A DNA stretch of 64,000 nucleotides from Pseudomonas sp. CCC3.1 (GTDB taxonomy: Bacteria > Pseudomonadota > Gammaproteobacteria > Pseudomonadales > Pseudomonadaceae): NCBI RefSeq assembly GCF_034347405.1, contig NZ_CP133778.1, forward strand, positions 5,802,501 through 5,866,500. Direction: 5' to 3'. Made by a program: the position numbers and the translations under genes. The notes under the pieces are model-generated. The model was not told the DNA's origin. It ran no database searches and saw only the letters and a list, made by a program, of their open reading frames with translations. Below, one piece after another: positions 61,819 to 64,000 of this stretch. The number at the start of each line of letters is the position of its first letter. Position 1 is the first letter of the stretch.

Positions 61819-62853
61819 ATGGTCAAGGTCGGTATTGTCGGCGGCACGGGTTACACCGGTGTCGAATTACTGCGTTTGCTGGCACAGCATCCGCAAGCTG
61901 AAGTGGTTGTTATCACTTCTCGATCCGAAGCGGGCCTGCCTGTTGCCGATATGTATCCCAACCTGCGAGGGCACTATGACGGCCTGGCTTTCAGTGTTCC
62001 GGATACGCAAACACTGGCTGCGTGCGATGTGGTGTTTTTTGCCACACCTCATGGTGTAGCCCACGCGTTGGCGGGCGAGTTGCTGGCCGCCGGTACCAAG
62101 GTTATCGACTTGTCCGCTGACTTCCGATTGCAGGATGCAGATGAGTGGGCCAAATGGTATGGCCAGCCACATGGTGCACCAGAACTACTGAAGGAAGCTG
62201 TATACGGTCTGCCTGAGGTTAACCGCGAGCAAATCAAGCAGGCCCGACTGATTGCTGTGCCAGGTTGCTACCCTACCGCCACTCAGTTGGGTTTTTTGCC
62301 GTTGCTGGAAGCGGGGTTGGCCGACACCTCGTTGTTGATAGCGGACTGCAAATCTGGCGTTAGCGGCGCCGGTCGCGGTGCAAGCGTCGGTTCGCTGTAT
62401 GCCGAAACCTCAGAAAGCATGAAGGCTTATGCCGTAAAAGGGCATCGTCATTTGCCTGAAATCCGCCAGGGTTTGCGCCGTGCAGCGGGTAAGGATGTTG
62501 GTCTGACCTTCGTCCCTCATTTGACGCCGATGATTCGCGGTATTCACTCCACGTTGTACGCAACCGTGGTTGATCGCTCGGTCGATCTGCAGGCGTTGTT
62601 TGAGAAGCGCTATGCCGGTGAGCCTTTTGTGGATGTGATGCCTGCCGGCAGTCATCCGGAAACCCGTAGCGTGCGCGGCGCCAACGTGTGCCGTATCGCG
62701 GTACATCGTCCGCAAGATGGCGATCTGGTGGTGGTGCTGTCGGTTATCGATAATCTGGTCAAAGGTGCATCGGGGCAGGCAGTTCAGAATATGAACATCC
62801 TGTTTGGCCTGGATGAGCGCCTGGGACTGTCCCACGCGGGGATGTTGCCTTAG
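61819..62853 (+). CDS. argC: N-acetyl-gamma-glutamyl-phosphate reductase ArgC
   Basis: Arginine synthesis enzyme of 344 residues: NADP site VGIVGGTGYTGVELLRLL and active-site Cys in VPGCYPTATQ, with His in the KGHRHLPEI region. Divergent from hemJ and followed by erpA. Confidence 0.98.
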   Translation: MVKVGIVGGTGYTGVELLRLLAQHPQAEVVVITSRSEAGLPVADMYPNLRGHYDGLAFSVPDTQTLAACDVVFFATPHGVAHALAGELLAAGTKVIDLSADFRLQDADEWAKWYGQPHGAPELLKEAVYGLPEVNREQIKQARLIAVPGCYPTATQLGFLPLLEAGLADTSLLIADCKSGVSGAGRGASVGSLYAETSESMKAYAVKGHRHLPEIRQGLRRAAGKDVGLTFVPHLTPMIRGIHSTLYATVVDRSVDLQALFEKRYAGEPFVDVMPAGSHPETRSVRGANVCRIAVHRPQDGDLVVVLSVIDNLVKGASGQAVQNMNILFGLDERLGLSHAGMLP

Positions 62854-63023
62854 ACGCCGTTGCAAGTACCAAGCTGCAAGTGATGAGCGATCTCAGCTTC
62901 TCGCTTGCGGATTGTTGCTGAAAACTTGCCGCTGCTCTTCAAATAGTTGACCGCTTTTCTAGGAGAAGCGGATAATGCGCGTCATCACGCATTATGGCGG
63001 CATAGCGCCGGGAGATAGTCAGC
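62854..63023. other. argC-erpA intergenic region
   Basis: 170 bases with imperfect CTGCAAG/CTTGC words around 62863-62937 that recall the repeat at 26610-26697, then the erpA promoter. No gene. Confidence 0.4.
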
Positions 63024-63374
63024 ATGAGCGTCGAATCCTTCACCCCCACGGCTTTGCAATTCACCGAAGGTGCTGCGCACAAGGTGAAGAGCCTGGTCGA
63101 TGAAGAGGGTAATGATCGTTTGAAGTTGCGCGTATTTGTTACGGGTGGCGGTTGTTCCGGTTTTCAGTATGGCTTTACCTTCGATGAAGAAGTGGGCGAT
63201 GACGACACCCTGGTTGAGCGCGAAGGCGTGAGCTTGGTGGTCGATCCGATGAGCTTCCAATACCTGGCGGGTGCCGAGGTGGATTACCAGGAAGGTCTGG
63301 AAGGCTCGCGCTTTGTCATCAAGAACCCGAATGCGACCACGACGTGTGGTTGCGGATCATCGTTCTCGATTTAA
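63024..63374 (+). CDS. erpA: iron-sulfur cluster insertion protein ErpA
   Basis: A-type carrier of 116 residues. The three cluster-binding cysteines are Cys44 (VTGGGCSGFQYGF), Cys108 and Cys110 (TTCGCGSSFSI). It delivers Fe-S clusters to proteins such as IspG. Location beside argC and anmK is that seen in other pseudomonads. Confidence 0.98.
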   Translation: MSVESFTPTALQFTEGAAHKVKSLVDEEGNDRLKLRVFVTGGGCSGFQYGFTFDEEVGDDDTLVEREGVSLVVDPMSFQYLAGAEVDYQEGLEGSRFVIKNPNATTTCGCGSSFSI

Positions 63375-63398
63375 TTGCGCAGTACAGGTAACACACTC

Positions 63399-63424
63399 AA
63401 CGCCGCGTCGATTCGCGGCGTTTT
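63399..63424 (+). terminator. erpA terminator
   Basis: AACGCCGCG-TCGATT-CGCGGCGTTTT: a perfect 9-base stem followed by T residues, 25 bases after the erpA stop. Confidence 0.85.
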
Positions 63425-63436
63425 GCTGTCTGCTGC

Positions 63437-64000
63437 TTAAGCGGGGTAGATCGCGCCCAGAACGCGCAGGCCATGTGCGCCTGTGACGCTCGGGCGATTG
63501 GCAGGGATGTTTTCAAGGCAGCAATGTGCAAGCCATGCAAAGGCCATGGCTTCGACCCAGTCAGGATCTACGCCTTTGGCTTGGGTGCTGCTGACCTGTG
63601 TGTGTTCGAGCAATTGAGCCAGGCGAGTCATCAATGCGGCGTTATGGGCTCCTCCGCCGCACACGAGCAGTTCGCTGGTGCTGGGTTGAGCCGCTTGCAG
63701 TGATTGCACGATAGTCTTTGCTGTAAGTTCCAGCAGGGTTGCTTGAACATCTTCGGCGGTGAACGCTGGTAGCGCGTCAAGATGATTCGTTAACCACTGA
63801 AGGTTGAATACCTCGCGCCCGGTGCTCTTCGGACCCTTTGTTTGAAAGAAAGGATCGCTTAGCAATGTGTTGAGCAGGAGGGGTTCTACCTTGCCGCTTG
63901 CCGCCCACTGGCCATTTCGGTCATACAATTCATTTCGTTGTGCTTGTATCCAGGCATCAAGCAGAACGTTGCCTGGCCCGCAGTCGAATCCCGCCACTGG
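63437..64000 (-). CDS. anmK: anhydro-N-acetylmuramic acid kinase AnmK, C-terminal part
   Basis: The frame is open to the window edge; 187 C-terminal residues are visible. The segment GFDCGPGNVLLDAW and the C-terminal LLVCGGGAHNAALM are the sugar-kinase/hexokinase-fold signatures of AnmK, which phosphorylates and opens anhydro-MurNAc from cell-wall turnover to give MurNAc-6-phosphate. Its product feeds the MupP-AmgK-MurU route, whose last two genes are at 36.7-38.3 kb. FDCGPGN has Cys where many relatives have Thr. Confidence 0.95.
   Translation of the reverse strand, partial: PVAGFDCGPGNVLLDAWIQAQRNELYDRNGQWAASGKVEPLLLNTLLSDPFFQTKGPKSTGREVFNLQWLTNHLDALPAFTAEDVQATLLELTAKTIVQSLQAAQPSTSELLVCGGGAHNAALMTRLAQLLEHTQVSSTQAKGVDPDWVEAMAFAWLAHCCLENIPANRPSVTGAHGLRVLGAIYPA

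Overview
This window is a contiguous stretch of a Pseudomonas chromosome. The evidence is gene order that matches known pseudomonads (pqq cluster; rpsU-dnaG-rpoD; lptD-surA-pdxA-rsmA-apaG-apaH; agtSR/agtABCD-rpe-gph-trpE; trpGDC-vfr-speD-coq7), Pseudomonas-type REP/REPIN repeats, and many protein features typical of the genus (Vfr, AmgK/MurU, DavBA). I infer the P. fluorescens lineage; the species cannot be fixed from the sequence alone. Nearly all of the window is core genome. I see no prophage, integron, CRISPR array or plasmid module.

Layout. 1-9.9 kb (minus strand): end of the PQQ cofactor operon (pqqA-B-C-D-E and an S9 peptidase cut by the window edge), the PqqA-processing peptidase pqqF, then the lysine monooxygenase/amidase pair davB-davA, which turns L-lysine into 5-aminovalerate, and an Lrp/AsnC regulator. 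10-14.8 kb: a Fic-domain protein with a striking repeat array at its 5' end, a CAU-anticodon tRNA, and a large periplasmic-sensor GGDEF/EAL protein. 14.9-19.5 kb: the macromolecular synthesis operon rpsU-dnaG-rpoD. 19.7-23.7 kb: tsaD, plsY, folB-folK, cca. 23.8-30.5 kb: spoVR-yeaH-prkA stress module, glpE, apaH, apaG. 30.6-36.5 kb: rsmA, pdxA, surA, lptD in an overlapping outer-membrane biogenesis cluster. 36.6-39.1 kb: amgK-murU peptidoglycan recycling pair and djlA. 40.3-48.1 kb: two-component system AgtSR and ABC transporter AgtABCD for 4-aminobutyrate/5-aminovalerate. 48.1-48.8 kb: a REP-associated tyrosine transposase with an adjacent REPIN. 48.9-54.4 kb: rpe, gph, trpE, trpG, trpD, trpC. 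54.5-64 kb: lipoate-ligase-like protein, vfr, an OsmC protein, speD, coq7, HIT protein, SDR, DUF805 protein, nitronate monooxygenase, hemJ, argC, erpA and the 3' part of anmK.

How the genes connect. DavB/DavA make 5-aminovalerate inside the cell, while AgtSR/AgtABCD sense and import the same compound from outside, so two ends of one catabolic theme lie about 33 kb apart. AmgK, MurU and AnmK are three steps of the same MurNAc recycling route. SurA and LptD are chaperone and client in outer-membrane assembly.

The observations I consider most worth following are: the 3' end of gph, which reads like a Trp-rich trpE leader peptide; the operator-like repeats over the Fic gene start; a terminator whose 3' arm carries the Shine-Dalgarno sequence of cca; a RAYT with three related REPINs, alongside two other repeat families of fixed length; and a DUF3530 hydrolase-like protein that lacks the nucleophile serine. 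No wholly new multi-gene system is evident.
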